A stretch of 64,000 bases of DNA from an uncultured Tenacibaculum sp. (GTDB lineage Bacteria; Bacteroidota; Bacteroidia; Flavobacteriales; Flavobacteriaceae), in assembly GCA_947493285.1 (NCBI GenBank), contig CANLQH010000001.1:1-64000 (forward strand), given 5' to 3'. Positions 33,184 to 41,704 of this stretch are shown here, piece after piece. Below the pieces are notes generated by a model, which did not search any database, had not been told where the DNA came from, and was given only the letters and a program-made list of their open reading frames with translations. The stretch's first letter is position 1. Every line of letters begins with the position of its first letter. A program made the position numbers and the translations under genes.

Positions 33184-33227
33184 ATTAAACTTGATGAAAC
33201 ATAAAACTAAATGAATAAAATTATCTT

Positions 33228-33235
33228 TACATTTG
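33228..33235 (+). promoter_or_regulatory. TAnnTTTG promoter element for the SulP gene
   Basis: TACATTTG, exact match, 27 bases before the ATG at 33263. Its final TTG is the only in-frame upstream start, which argues that translation begins at 33263. Confidence 0.55.
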
Positions 33236-33262
33236 CCAACTTTTACAATAGCCGAGAATATT

Positions 33263-34924
33263 ATGATGAAATATATTAAAAGTAAGAAGATTAACATCAA
33301 GGATGATACGTTAGCAGGTATTACAGTTTCTCTTGCAATGATACCAGAAGTAGTTGCTTTTGCTTTTGTAGCTCAAATAGATCCTTTAGTGGCACTTTCT
33401 GGTGCTTTTATTATCGGATTAATAACTGCAATTTTCGGAGGTAGACCAGGTTTAATTTCTGGTGCAGCTGGTGCTGTAGCTGTAATTTTTGTGTATATGA
33501 TTGCTGAAGGACACAAAAAAGGAATGTTAATGGATACTCCTATAGATAATATGGGATATTATTATTTGTTAGGTGCTGTTATTTTAATGGGACTGATTCA
33601 GGTTTTAGCTGGTGTATTAAAGTTAGGACGTTTTGTACGTTTAATTCCACATCCAGTAATGATGGGATTTGTAAATGGTTTAGCCATTGTAATTTTTATA
33701 GCTCAGGTAAAAATGTTTTCTCATAAAGAGTTAAGTGTTTCTGCTGAAGGAGTAAAAGAATATAAGAATATATTCATGCAAGGTTCAGAATTGTTTACTA
33801 TGTTAGGCTTGGTAGCTTTAACGATGGCAATTATTTGGGGGCTTCCTAAATTAACTAAGAAAATACCAGCAGCACTAACAGCAATTATTGTTATTACTGC
33901 CGTTGTTGTTATTTCAGGAATCGATGTGAGTACAGTTGGTTCTTATATTAGAGAAGGTGGAGGAGCTGGTTTGTCAGGTAAATTTCCAACTCCTAATATG
34001 GAGTTATGGCAAAACTTACCGTTTAATTTAGATACCTTATTTTTTATACTTCCATATGCGTTTTTAGCAGCTTCGGTAGGTTTGATTGAATCATTAATGA
34101 CGATGAATTTAGTAGATGAATTAACAGATTCTAGGGGTAATGGAAATAAAGAATGTGTTGCTCAAGGAGCAGGTAATATTGTTAGTGGATTGTTTGGTGG
34201 AACTGGTGGTTGTGGTATGATTGGTCAGACTGTAATTAATATTAATGCAGGAGGTAGAGGACGTTTATCAGGAGTAACAATGGCGCTAACATTATTAACG
34301 TTTATTCTTTTTGCTGATAAATATATAGAACAAGTACCTATCGCTGCCTTAGTAGGAGTAATGTTTATGATGGTAATTGAAACATTTGCTTGGTCTAGTT
34401 TTAGAATTATGAATAAGATTCCAAAATCAGATGTATTTGTATTGATTATTGTGTCGGCAGTTACTGTAATTTTCGATTTAGCAATCGCGGTATTTGTTGG
34501 GGTAATTGTAAGTGCATTAGTATTTTCTTGGGAAAGTGCTAAAAAGATTAGAGCTAGAAAGCGTATGAAAGATGATGGTACCAAAGTATATGAAATTTGG
34601 GGACCTTTATTCTTTGGTAGTATTACAGCTTTTAATGAAAAGTTTGATATAAAGAATGATCCAGATGCTGTAGAAATTGATTTCGTAGAATCTAGAGTTG
34701 CAGACCATTCAGCCATTGAAGCTATTTTTGCTTTGGTAGAAAAGTACCAAGCAGCTGGTAAAAAAGTAAAATTAAAACATTTAAGTGAAGACTGTAAGGT
34801 ATTACTATATAAGGCAAGTCCTATTTTTACAGGAGTAATTGAAGAAGCTGTAGATGATCCGCGTTATCATTTAGCAGCAAATCCTGAAGATTTTCCAAAA
34901 CCTTTATCAGAATATAAATTTTAA
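33263..34924 (+). CDS. SulP family inorganic anion transporter
   Basis: 553 residues from the ATG at 33263. About 12 hydrophobic segments form the SulP core, with the N-terminal SLAMIPEVVAFAFVAQIDPLVALSG and ISGAAGAVAVIFVYMIAEG signatures; a compact STAS domain (about 440-540; AVEIDFVESRVADHSAIEAIFALVEKYQAAGKKVKLKHL) follows. SulP proteins move sulfate, bicarbonate or related anions across the cytoplasmic membrane; the ion here cannot be assigned. A TTG 30 bases upstream (33233) overlaps a promoter element and is rejected as start. Divergent from pyrR. A second, longer SulP gene lies at 46366-48561. Confidence 0.92.
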   Translation: MMKYIKSKKINIKDDTLAGITVSLAMIPEVVAFAFVAQIDPLVALSGAFIIGLITAIFGGRPGLISGAAGAVAVIFVYMIAEGHKKGMLMDTPIDNMGYYYLLGAVILMGLIQVLAGVLKLGRFVRLIPHPVMMGFVNGLAIVIFIAQVKMFSHKELSVSAEGVKEYKNIFMQGSELFTMLGLVALTMAIIWGLPKLTKKIPAALTAIIVITAVVVISGIDVSTVGSYIREGGGAGLSGKFPTPNMELWQNLPFNLDTLFFILPYAFLAASVGLIESLMTMNLVDELTDSRGNGNKECVAQGAGNIVSGLFGGTGGCGMIGQTVININAGGRGRLSGVTMALTLLTFILFADKYIEQVPIAALVGVMFMMVIETFAWSSFRIMNKIPKSDVFVLIIVSAVTVIFDLAIAVFVGVIVSALVFSWESAKKIRARKRMKDDGTKVYEIWGPLFFGSITAFNEKFDIKNDPDAVEIDFVESRVADHSAIEAIFALVEKYQAAGKKVKLKHLSEDCKVLLYKASPIFTGVIEEAVDDPRYHLAANPEDFPKPLSEYKF

Positions 34925-34928
34925 ATAA

Positions 34929-34954
34929 AAAACCCCGCTAATACGGGATTTTTT
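34929..34954. terminator. Short hairpin terminator between SulP and oxyR
   Basis: AACCCCG/CGGGATT pair around a CTAATA loop with one mismatch, followed by six T residues. Separates convergent genes. Confidence 0.6.
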
Positions 34955-34959
34955 ATGGA

Positions 34960-35901
34960 TTACATTTTGTTTAGCGGACTAATAATTTCAACATCACTAA
35001 AAGCAATTGCGCCTCTAATAACACCATCAATAGTACTTTTAAGAGCTTCTATTAACTGCATTTTTAATTGCGATTTATGATAGATTAAACTCACTTCTCT
35101 TGCAGGTGGTGGCGTTTCAAATTCTCTTAAATGCTCTCTGTCTTTTTCGTTTAAATCTAACGTGTTTAAGTATGGCAATAAAGTCATTCCTAAACCATCC
35201 TTTGATAATTTAATTAGCGTGTCAAAACTTCCACTTTCTAGTTGAAAATGATTTGTAGAACTACGTTTGTTGGTTCTACATAGATTGATAACACTATCTT
35301 TAAAACAATGACCATCTTCTAAGAGAAGAATATCATCAACCTCTAAATCTTCAACATTTATTTTTGTTTTTTCATATAAGCGATGCTCATTAGGAATCAA
35401 CCCTACAAAAGGTTCGTAATATAAAACACGTTCTTTTATGGCTTCATTCTCTAAAGGAGTAGCAGCTAAAGCAGCATCGATATGACCATCAGTTAATTTG
35501 CGAACAATTTCTTCGGTTGTTAGTTCTTCGATAATTAATTGAACTTTTGGATAATTTCTACTAAATGTTTTTAAAAACATAGGTAATAACGTAGGCATTA
35601 TAGTAGGGATTATCCCTAATTTAAACTCTCCGCCTACATATCCTTTTTGTTGATGAACAATATCAATAATACGATTACTCTCATCAACAATAACTTTTGC
35701 TTGCTCAACAATTCGTTTTCCAACCTCAGTTAATTCAATAGGTTTTTTAGAACGATTAAATATCTTAGCATCTAACTCATCTTCTAATTTTTGAATTTGC
35801 ATGCTTAAAGTAGGTTGTGTAACAAAACAATGCTCAGCAGCTATGGTAAAATTTTTATATTCAGCTACTGCTAGGGTATATTTTAGTTGTGTAATTGTCA
35901 T
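34960..35901 (-). CDS. oxyR: OxyR-type LysR family peroxide sensor
   Basis: 313 residues. N-terminal LysR helix-turn-helix (QLKYTLAVAEYKNFTIAAEHCFVTQPTLSMQIQKLEDEL, about 5-43), then the effector domain. The motif LLLEDGHCFKDSVINLC places two cysteines at residues 199 and 208, the same positions and spacing as the redox pair of E. coli OxyR, so hydrogen-peroxide sensing by disulfide formation is well supported. It is divergent from a dps gene, a classic OxyR target, and a T-N11-A dyad lies in the 114-bp intergenic region. It probably activates dps under peroxide stress and may control its own gene. Confidence 0.93.
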   Translation of the reverse strand: MTITQLKYTLAVAEYKNFTIAAEHCFVTQPTLSMQIQKLEDELDAKIFNRSKKPIELTEVGKRIVEQAKVIVDESNRIIDIVHQQKGYVGGEFKLGIIPTIMPTLLPMFLKTFSRNYPKVQLIIEELTTEEIVRKLTDGHIDAALAATPLENEAIKERVLYYEPFVGLIPNEHRLYEKTKINVEDLEVDDILLLEDGHCFKDSVINLCRTNKRSSTNHFQLESGSFDTLIKLSKDGLGMTLLPYLNTLDLNEKDREHLREFETPPPAREVSLIYHKSQLKMQLIEALKSTIDGVIRGAIAFSDVEIISPLNKM

Positions 35902-35930
35902 TGTATAAAAAATTTTGATAAAGATATTAA

Positions 35931-35953
35931 AACTATCAATTACATTTATAGTT
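35931..35953. promoter_or_regulatory. LysR-type T-N11-A operator between oxyR and dps
   Basis: AACTAT (35931-35936), 11 bases, ATAGTT (35948-35953): perfect 6-bp arms with the T-N11-A spacing of LysR-family sites. An ATAA quarter-site at 35918-35921 continues the same 15-bp period. Centre about 38 bp upstream of the last G of the dps TAnnTTTG element. Confidence 0.65.
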
Positions 35954-35972
35954 TTTCAAATTAAAATTGAAA

Positions 35973-35980
35973 TAATTTTG
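35973..35980 (+). promoter_or_regulatory. TAnnTTTG promoter element for dps
   Basis: TAATTTTG, exact match, 35 bases before the ATG at 36016. No TTTG at the -33 distance, as expected for an activator-dependent promoter. Confidence 0.5.
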
Positions 35981-36015
35981 TTTTTGTAAAACAAGAACAA
36001 CAAAAAAGGAAAATT

Positions 36016-36486
36016 ATGAGTACAACAATTTTAGGATTAGATAAAGAAAAAACAGTAGGTTTAGTAAAAGAATTAAATACACTATTGGCTAATTTTCAAG
36101 TCTATTATCAAAATGTAAGAGGATTACACTGGAATATTAAAGGAAAGAACTTTTTTGAATTACATGTAAAGTTTGAAGAGTTTTATACAGATGCTCAAGA
36201 AAAAGTTGATATGATAGCTGAGCGTATTTTAACTTTACAAGGAACACCTTTGCATACTTTTAACGATTATACAAAATTAGCTTCAGTTCCTGTAGGTAAA
36301 AATATTTCTAATGATGAAGAAGCTGTGAAATTAGTAGTTATTTCATTAGCTGAACTATTAAAAATAGAGCGCTCAATATTAGAATTATCAGATGAAGCAG
36401 ATGATGAAGGAACAAATTCTATAATGAGTGATTTTATTTCAGAACAAGAGAAAACACTTTGGATGATGAATGCTTGGTTGGATTAA
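36016..36486 (+). CDS. dps: Dps family DNA-protecting ferritin-like protein
   Basis: 156 residues, four-helix bundle of the Dps/ferritin family. The inter-subunit ferroxidase ligands are recognisable: GLHWNIKGKNFFELHVKFEEFY supplies His residues and DAQEKVDMIAERI the acidic ones. It stores iron by oxidising Fe(II) with hydrogen peroxide and shields DNA during oxidative stress. The purine-rich AAAAAAGGAAAATT before the ATG is a better-than-average ribosome site for this genome. Divergent from oxyR, with a putative OxyR operator between them; followed by a strong terminator, so monocistronic. Confidence 0.95.
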   Translation: MSTTILGLDKEKTVGLVKELNTLLANFQVYYQNVRGLHWNIKGKNFFELHVKFEEFYTDAQEKVDMIAERILTLQGTPLHTFNDYTKLASVPVGKNISNDEEAVKLVVISLAELLKIERSILELSDEADDEGTNSIMSDFISEQEKTLWMMNAWLD

Positions 36487-36510
36487 AATTTATAGTATAG
36501 ATTAAGATAG

Positions 36511-36538
36511 AAAAGCAACGCAAATGCGTTGCTTTTTT
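36511..36538 (+). terminator. Rho-independent terminator of dps
   Basis: Arms AAAAGCAACGCA (36511-36522) and TGCGTTGCTTTT (36525-36536) followed by T residues. Confidence 0.92.
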
Positions 36539-36553
36539 ATTTGTAAAAATAAT

Positions 36554-36583
36554 TGTAACTATTTTTTAGAAGTCTCGTCATAT
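36554..36583 (+). promoter_or_regulatory. ECF-type promoter TGTAAC-N15-TCGTC for the serine hydrolase
   Basis: TGTAAC at 36554-36559, 15 bases, then TCGTCATAT at 36575-36583. Same elements and spacing as upstream of the ECF sigma gene and of the DUF4870 gene. 25 bases before the ATG. Confidence 0.75.
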
Positions 36584-36608
36584 CATTAAATAATTAAAAC
36601 AACTAGCC

Positions 36609-38255
36609 ATGAAAAAATTACTTAAATTAAGACTCTTAGCCATTTTATTACTTTCAATATCTGTAGTATCTGCTCAAAGTTTAGAATCAAAAATAGATAA
36701 AATTTTAACTGAGCAATTTAAAAGTAACGAAACAGGTGTTTCTGCTTTAGTAGCTAAAGATGGAAAAGTTATTTATAGAAAAGCTTTTGGTAAAGCAAAT
36801 TTAGAGTTAAATGTAAATATGACTTCTGATAATGTTTTCGAAATTGGTTCTATAACCAAACAATTTACATCAGTAGCAATTTTAATGTTGTTAGAAGAAG
36901 GTAAATTAAGTTTAGAAGATGATATTACTAAATTCATTCCAGATTACCCTACTAAAGGTAAGAAAATTACGGTACATCACTTATTAACACATACTTCAGG
37001 TATTAAGAGTTATACAGGTATGAGTAAATTTGGTAAAGTGATGACGTTAGATAAATCTCCTTTAAAATTTATTGATTTCTTTAAAAATGAACCAATGGAT
37101 TTTGATCCTGGTGAAAAGTATAAATACAATAATTCAGGTTATTTTCTTTTAGGATATATTATTGAAAAAGTTAGCGGAATGTCTTACCCGAAGTTTATTA
37201 AAGAAAGAATTTTTGATAAAATAGGTATGAATAATTCGTACTATGGGAGCTATACAGAGGTAATTAAGAATAGAGCTTCTGGGTATAATAAAAGAGGAGG
37301 AAAGTTTACAAATGCACAATATATTAGTTTATCATTACCATATGCTGCAGGTTCTATTATGTCGAATGTTGATGATATGTTAAAATGGCAAACTGCAATT
37401 AGCAACAATACTTTTGTTAAAAAAGAAATTATAAATAAAGCTTTTACAAATTATACATTAAATAACGGAGATAAGATTAATTATGGCTACGGTTGGAGTA
37501 TAAATGAAATTAATGATGTTCCTACTATAGAGCATGGAGGTGCAATTCCAGGTTATTTATCTATGGGGATTTCTGTTCCTAGTGAAAACATTTATGTAAT
37601 AGTTTTTTCAAATTGTGGATGTAAGTCACCAACAAATACTGCTATTAGAATCGCAACTTTAGCAATTGATAAGCCTACATTTGAAAAAAGTAATTCTGTA
37701 AGTCTATCTCAAGATCAATTAAAAAAATGGGTTGGAACATATCAATTTAAAAATGATGTAATTAGATACATTACTTTAAAGGATAATCAGTTGTATAGTA
37801 AGAGAGAAGGGAATTCTTATTCGTCAGAAATTTATCCAACTTCAGAAAATACTTTTTCTTTTGAAGAAGGATATATAACTTATCGTTTTTCATTTGAAGA
37901 TGGAAAAAAAGTAGCATATTTTAAAAACAGAATTAATGAATCAAAAGGAGTTTTCACAAACCAAAAAGCTCCAAAAGAGAAAAAAGAAGTAAAAGTATCG
38001 GCTGATATTTTAAAAACTTATGATGGAGTTTATGAATTGCAGCCAGGTTTTGATTTAACAATAGAATCTAAAGGAGATAAGATTTATGCACAAGCTACTG
38101 GTCAATCTCAATTTGAGTTGTTTGCTGAATCGGAGACTAAATTCTTTTTAAAAGTAGTTAAAGCCTCTGTTGAATTTCACAAAAACGATAAAGGACAAGT
38201 TGATGCTTTAACTTTATTTCAAGGAGGAAGAGAAATGAAAGCTAAAAAGAAATAA
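36609..38255 (+). CDS. Serine hydrolase, class C beta-lactamase fold (S12 type), secreted
   Basis: 548 residues with signal peptide (LLAILLLSISVVSAQ). Active-site motifs: SITK with nucleophile Ser81 and Lys84, the YxN motif in KYNNSGYFLLGY, and the HxG-type triad element IEHGGAIPGY (about residue 305). The C-terminal ~180 residues are two lipocalin-like or DUF3471-like beta modules (WVGTYQFKNDVIRYITLKDNQLYS; YDGVYELQPGFDLTIESKGDKIYAQ). Such proteins act as periplasmic esterases or D-aminopeptidases rather than antibiotic-resistance enzymes; the substrate is unknown. The promoter pattern upstream suggests control by the ECF sigma factor at 23300. Converges directly on the TauE gene with no spacer. 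Confidence 0.92.
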   Translation: MKKLLKLRLLAILLLSISVVSAQSLESKIDKILTEQFKSNETGVSALVAKDGKVIYRKAFGKANLELNVNMTSDNVFEIGSITKQFTSVAILMLLEEGKLSLEDDITKFIPDYPTKGKKITVHHLLTHTSGIKSYTGMSKFGKVMTLDKSPLKFIDFFKNEPMDFDPGEKYKYNNSGYFLLGYIIEKVSGMSYPKFIKERIFDKIGMNNSYYGSYTEVIKNRASGYNKRGGKFTNAQYISLSLPYAAGSIMSNVDDMLKWQTAISNNTFVKKEIINKAFTNYTLNNGDKINYGYGWSINEINDVPTIEHGGAIPGYLSMGISVPSENIYVIVFSNCGCKSPTNTAIRIATLAIDKPTFEKSNSVSLSQDQLKKWVGTYQFKNDVIRYITLKDNQLYSKREGNSYSSEIYPTSENTFSFEEGYITYRFSFEDGKKVAYFKNRINESKGVFTNQKAPKEKKEVKVSADILKTYDGVYELQPGFDLTIESKGDKIYAQATGQSQFELFAESETKFFLKVVKASVEFHKNDKGQVDALTLFQGGREMKAKKK

Positions 38256-39032
38256 TTAAAATAAATACTTAATTAAAATACGAATACTAACAAAGGCAAT
38301 CAATATAGCGGTTGCCTTTTTTAATTGAATAGGACTAAATAGTTTGTTACTCAATCTACTTCCGATTTGACCGCCAATAAAAACAGTAATCAACAAAATA
38401 GAAGTTAAGTTCCAATTAATTATAAAATATGGGTTTGAGTATTGACCAATCAATCCAGCGATTGAATTTACGAGAATAAAAAAACTAGCTGTTGCGGCAA
38501 TTTTTTTAGGAGCATCCCAATTGGTTAAATGGAGTAGTGGAGCTAAGAAAATACCACCACCAATACCTACCATTCCTGAGACAAAACCAATTAATCCACC
38601 GTAGCTAGCATTTTTTACAGGATTTATTTTATTATTTGACTCTTTATTAAAAGAAACGAATCGTTTTGAGATCCACATAGAAATTGCAGCGAACAAAAGT
38701 GTAACTCCTAAAAGAATAAAAAAGAAAGTTTGATTTATTTTTAAATAGCCACCAATAAAAGCTAACGGAATACTAAATAATACTAAAGGAATTACTTTTT
38801 TCCAATCAAATATTTTTTGTTGATAAAACAGCCAAACATTTCCAGAAACTACAACAATATTACACAACAGTGCAGTTGCTCTAATTTGCGTAAAAGCAAT
38901 ACCTGTAAGTGCTAGAATTGCTAAATAGCTAGAACCACCACCAAAACCTACAGATGAATATAAAACAGCAACGGTAAAAAAGAGCAAAATAATATGCCAA
39001 TTACAAGTAAGAGTTTCAAGCAAAATTTCCAT
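38256..39032 (-). CDS. TauE/SafE (DUF81) family membrane permease
   Basis: 258 residues with about eight hydrophobic segments arranged as two halves, each with the family glycine-rich motif: VLYSSVGFGGGSSYLAILAL near the N-terminus and GGLIGFVSGMVGIGGGIFLAPLLHL in the middle. Family members export or import sulfite, sulfonates or other sulfur or organic anions across the cytoplasmic membrane; substrate unknown. Its stop codon is immediately adjacent to that of the convergent serine hydrolase. A TAnnTTTG element ends 5 bases before its ATG, implying a very short leader. Confidence 0.92.
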   Translation of the reverse strand: MEILLETLTCNWHIILLFFTVAVLYSSVGFGGGSSYLAILALTGIAFTQIRATALLCNIVVVSGNVWLFYQQKIFDWKKVIPLVLFSIPLAFIGGYLKINQTFFFILLGVTLLFAAISMWISKRFVSFNKESNNKINPVKNASYGGLIGFVSGMVGIGGGIFLAPLLHLTNWDAPKKIAATASFFILVNSIAGLIGQYSNPYFIINWNLTSILLITVFIGGQIGSRLSNKLFSPIQLKKATAILIAFVSIRILIKYLF

Positions 39033-39037
39033 TGAAT

Positions 39038-39045
39038 CAAATATA
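39038..39045 (-). promoter_or_regulatory. TAnnTTTG promoter element for the TauE gene
   Basis: TATATTTG on the minus strand, exact match, with only 5 bases to the ATG at 39032; predicts a leaderless or near-leaderless mRNA. Confidence 0.45.
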
Positions 39046-39110
39046 TTAGAATTTTAATTCTTATAAATGATTTTTGTAGATTAGTTGGCTAAAATTATTG
39101 ACCAACACAG

Positions 39111-41018
39111 ATGAGTAACTATCACGTTAAAACTTTAGAAGAATATTTTCAGGTATATAGAAAATCAGTTAGAAATCCAGAATTGTTTTGGGAAGAAATT
39201 GCTGAAGAACATTTTGTATGGAGAAAAAAATGGAATAACGTTTTAAGTTATGATTTCACAAAACCAGAAGTTAAATGGTTTGAAGGAGCAAAATTAAATA
39301 TTACTGAGAATTGTATCGATCGTCATTTACAAATTAGAGGAGATAAAACTGCTATTTTATTTGAACCAAATAATCCTGATGAAGAAGCTGAACATATATC
39401 GTATAAAGAATTGCATAAAAGAGTATGTAAGTTTGCAAACGTTTTAAAAGAAAATGGAATTAAAAAAGGTGATAGAGTTTGTGTTTATTTACCAATGATT
39501 CCTGAATTAGCAATATCTGTTTTAGCTTGTGCTCGTATTGGAGCTGTACATTCGGTTGTATTCGCAGGATTTTCTTCAACAGCATTATCAACAAGAATAA
39601 ACGATTGCGAAGCTAAAATGGTAATTACTTCTGATGGTTCTTATAGAGGAGCAAAAACAATCGATTTAAAAGGAATAGTTGATGAAGCCTTAGAAAGTTG
39701 TGAGTGTATTGATACAGTTTTAGTTGCAAAACGAATAGACTCAGAAATTAATATGAAAGAAGGTCGCGATAAATGGTTACAACCTTTGTTAGATAAAGCT
39801 TCAGAAAATTGTGATCCAGAAATAATGGATGCAGAAGATCCACTATTTATTTTATATACTTCAGGTTCAACAGGTAGTCCGAAAGGAATGCTACACACTA
39901 CTGCTGGGTACATGATTTATACGGCATATACTTTTAAAAATGTATTTAATTATAAAGAAAACGATGTGTATTGGTGTACAGCTGATATTGGTTGGATAAC
40001 AGGGCATAGTTATATTGTATATGGACCTTTAGCTAATGGAGCTACTACTGTAATGTTTGAAGGTGTACCGAGTTACCCTGATTTTGGACGCTTCTGGGAA
40101 ATTGTAGAAAAGCATAAAGTAAATCAGTTTTACACTGCACCAACTGCTATTAGGTCCTTAGCAAAAGAAAAATTAGACTTTGTAGACCAATATGATTTAT
40201 CTTCTTTAAAAGTTTTAGGAACCGTTGGAGAACCTATAAATGAAGAAGCTTGGCATTGGTATAATGATAATGTAGGAAATAAGAAAAGCCCAATAGTAGA
40301 TACTTGGTGGCAAACAGAAACAGGAGGAATGATGATTTCTCCAATGCCTTATATAACTCCAACAAAACCAACGTATGCTACGCTACCATTACCGGGAGTA
40401 CAATTAGCATTAATGGATGAAAATGGAGAAGAAATAAAAGGAAATCAAGTAGATGGTCGTTTATGTGTAAAGTATCCATGGCCATCGATGGCAAGAACAA
40501 TTTGGGGCAATCATCAGCGATATAAGGATACTTACTTTTCAGCTTTTGAAAATAAGTATTTTACAGGAGATGGTGCTTTAAGAGATGAAGTAGGTTATTA
40601 TCGAATTACAGGTAGAGTAGATGATGTAATTATCGTATCAGGTCATAATTTAGGAACAGCACCTATAGAAGATGCAATAAATGAACACCCTGCAGTAGCT
40701 GAAAGTGCCATTGTAGGTTTTCCTCATGATGTAAAAGGAAATGCCTTGTACGGTTACGTAATTTTAAAAGACGTAGGTGAAAGTAGAAATCATGATAATC
40801 TACGTAAAGAAATTAATCAAATTATTACTGAGCACATAGGACCAATAGCTAAGTTAAATAAAATTCAATTTACTGTTGGACTGCCTAAAACACGATCGGG
40901 TAAAATTATGCGACGTATTTTACGTAAGATAGCGCACAATGAACTAGATAATTTAGGTGATGTATCTACACTTCTAAATCCTGAAGTTGTACAAAGTATT
41001 ATTGATAATAGATTGTAG
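39111..41018 (+). CDS. acs: Acetyl-coenzyme A synthetase
   Basis: 635 residues, the usual Acs length. Starts with the ACAS N-terminal region (SNYHVKTLEEYFQVYRKSVRNPELFWEEIAEEHFVW), followed by the AMP-forming core with P-loop LYTSGSTGSPKGMLHT (about 248-263), DTWWQTETGGMMISP, TGDGALRDEVGYYRITGRVDDVIIVSGHNLGT and the C-terminal acetylatable Lys in PKTRSGKIMRRILRKIA. It activates acetate to acetyl-CoA via acetyl-AMP. The conserved Lys is a known target of reversible acetylation by sirtuins in other bacteria; a sirtuin gene is in this window, though of desuccinylase type. Monocistronic by position. Confidence 0.97.
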   Translation: MSNYHVKTLEEYFQVYRKSVRNPELFWEEIAEEHFVWRKKWNNVLSYDFTKPEVKWFEGAKLNITENCIDRHLQIRGDKTAILFEPNNPDEEAEHISYKELHKRVCKFANVLKENGIKKGDRVCVYLPMIPELAISVLACARIGAVHSVVFAGFSSTALSTRINDCEAKMVITSDGSYRGAKTIDLKGIVDEALESCECIDTVLVAKRIDSEINMKEGRDKWLQPLLDKASENCDPEIMDAEDPLFILYTSGSTGSPKGMLHTTAGYMIYTAYTFKNVFNYKENDVYWCTADIGWITGHSYIVYGPLANGATTVMFEGVPSYPDFGRFWEIVEKHKVNQFYTAPTAIRSLAKEKLDFVDQYDLSSLKVLGTVGEPINEEAWHWYNDNVGNKKSPIVDTWWQTETGGMMISPMPYITPTKPTYATLPLPGVQLALMDENGEEIKGNQVDGRLCVKYPWPSMARTIWGNHQRYKDTYFSAFENKYFTGDGALRDEVGYYRITGRVDDVIIVSGHNLGTAPIEDAINEHPAVAESAIVGFPHDVKGNALYGYVILKDVGESRNHDNLRKEINQIITEHIGPIAKLNKIQFTVGLPKTRSGKIMRRILRKIAHNELDNLGDVSTLLNPEVVQSIIDNRL

Positions 41019-41025
41019 CTACTTA

Positions 41026-41523
41026 TTATGACTTCTTAACAAAGATATTAGTAAAGTACCATTTACCATCTGCACTTTTTTCAGCAGTAACATCAAAGTG
41101 AGTAAAATCACCCTCAATGTTCTTTTTATGCCCTTCACTTTTTATCCACGCGTTAACTACAGATTCTGCAGAAGAATAACCGTAAGCTACATTTTCACCT
41201 ACACCTACTGCACTAGCATTTTTAGTTAAATATTCTTTGCGTTGGTAGAAAAAGTCGTGCGAAACCTCATTCTTATCAATCATATAGTTTGTATGATTAT
41301 TAGTTTGAGTTTTAATCGTTTGTAGCTTACCTAATGGAGAATATCCATTACTAACTCTGTAATCATTAATACGACTTAAAATATCTGATTCTATTGCTTT
41401 TTCGCTGATTGTAGTTGTCACTTCTGGAGTGTTTTCAGCCAATTCGATTTCATTGCTCGATGAACATGATGTTAAAACTAGTGCACATAACACTACTAAT
41501 AACCTTAGGGGATGGTTATTCAT
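41026..41523 (-). CDS. CAP/SCP-domain lipoprotein
   Basis: 165 residues. Lipoprotein signal LRLLVVLCALVLTSC with Cys20. The CAP superfamily pattern is present: ILSRINDYRVSNGYSPL, TNYMIDKNEVSHDFFYQR, VGENVAYGYSSAESVVNAWIKSEGHKKNIEGDFTHFDV and KWYFTNIFVKK. These cysteine-rich-secretory-protein-like domains in bacteria are envelope proteins of uncertain activity. Convergent with acs, separated by 7 bases. Confidence 0.92.
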   Translation of the reverse strand: MNNHPLRLLVVLCALVLTSCSSSNEIELAENTPEVTTTISEKAIESDILSRINDYRVSNGYSPLGKLQTIKTQTNNHTNYMIDKNEVSHDFFYQRKEYLTKNASAVGVGENVAYGYSSAESVVNAWIKSEGHKKNIEGDFTHFDVTAEKSADGKWYFTNIFVKKS

Positions 41524-41558
41524 TATTTTGGGGGTTAAGGGGTTTTAAAAAATCTGGT

Positions 41559-41566
41559 CAAATATA
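41559..41566 (-). promoter_or_regulatory. TAnnTTTG promoter element for the CAP lipoprotein
   Basis: TATATTTG on the minus strand, exact match, 35 bases before the ATG at 41523. Confidence 0.45.
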
Positions 41567-41651
41567 TAACGAATTATTGAATTGAAAAAAGTTAAAGTGC
41601 TGATTTTTAACAAAAAGGGTGTTTTTCCTGTGAGGGAAAAATAATGTGAAC

Positions 41652-41681
41652 TGTAACAAAAAGAGAGAATATTCGTCATAT
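41652..41681 (+). promoter_or_regulatory. ECF-type promoter TGTAAC-N15-TCGTC for the DUF4870 gene
   Basis: TGTAAC at 41652-41657, 15 bases, TCGTCATAT at 41673-41681; 23 bases before the ATG at 41705. The -10 block is identical over nine bases to that upstream of 36609. Confidence 0.75.
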
Positions 41682-41704
41682 AATAAACCAATACCACATT
41701 AACC

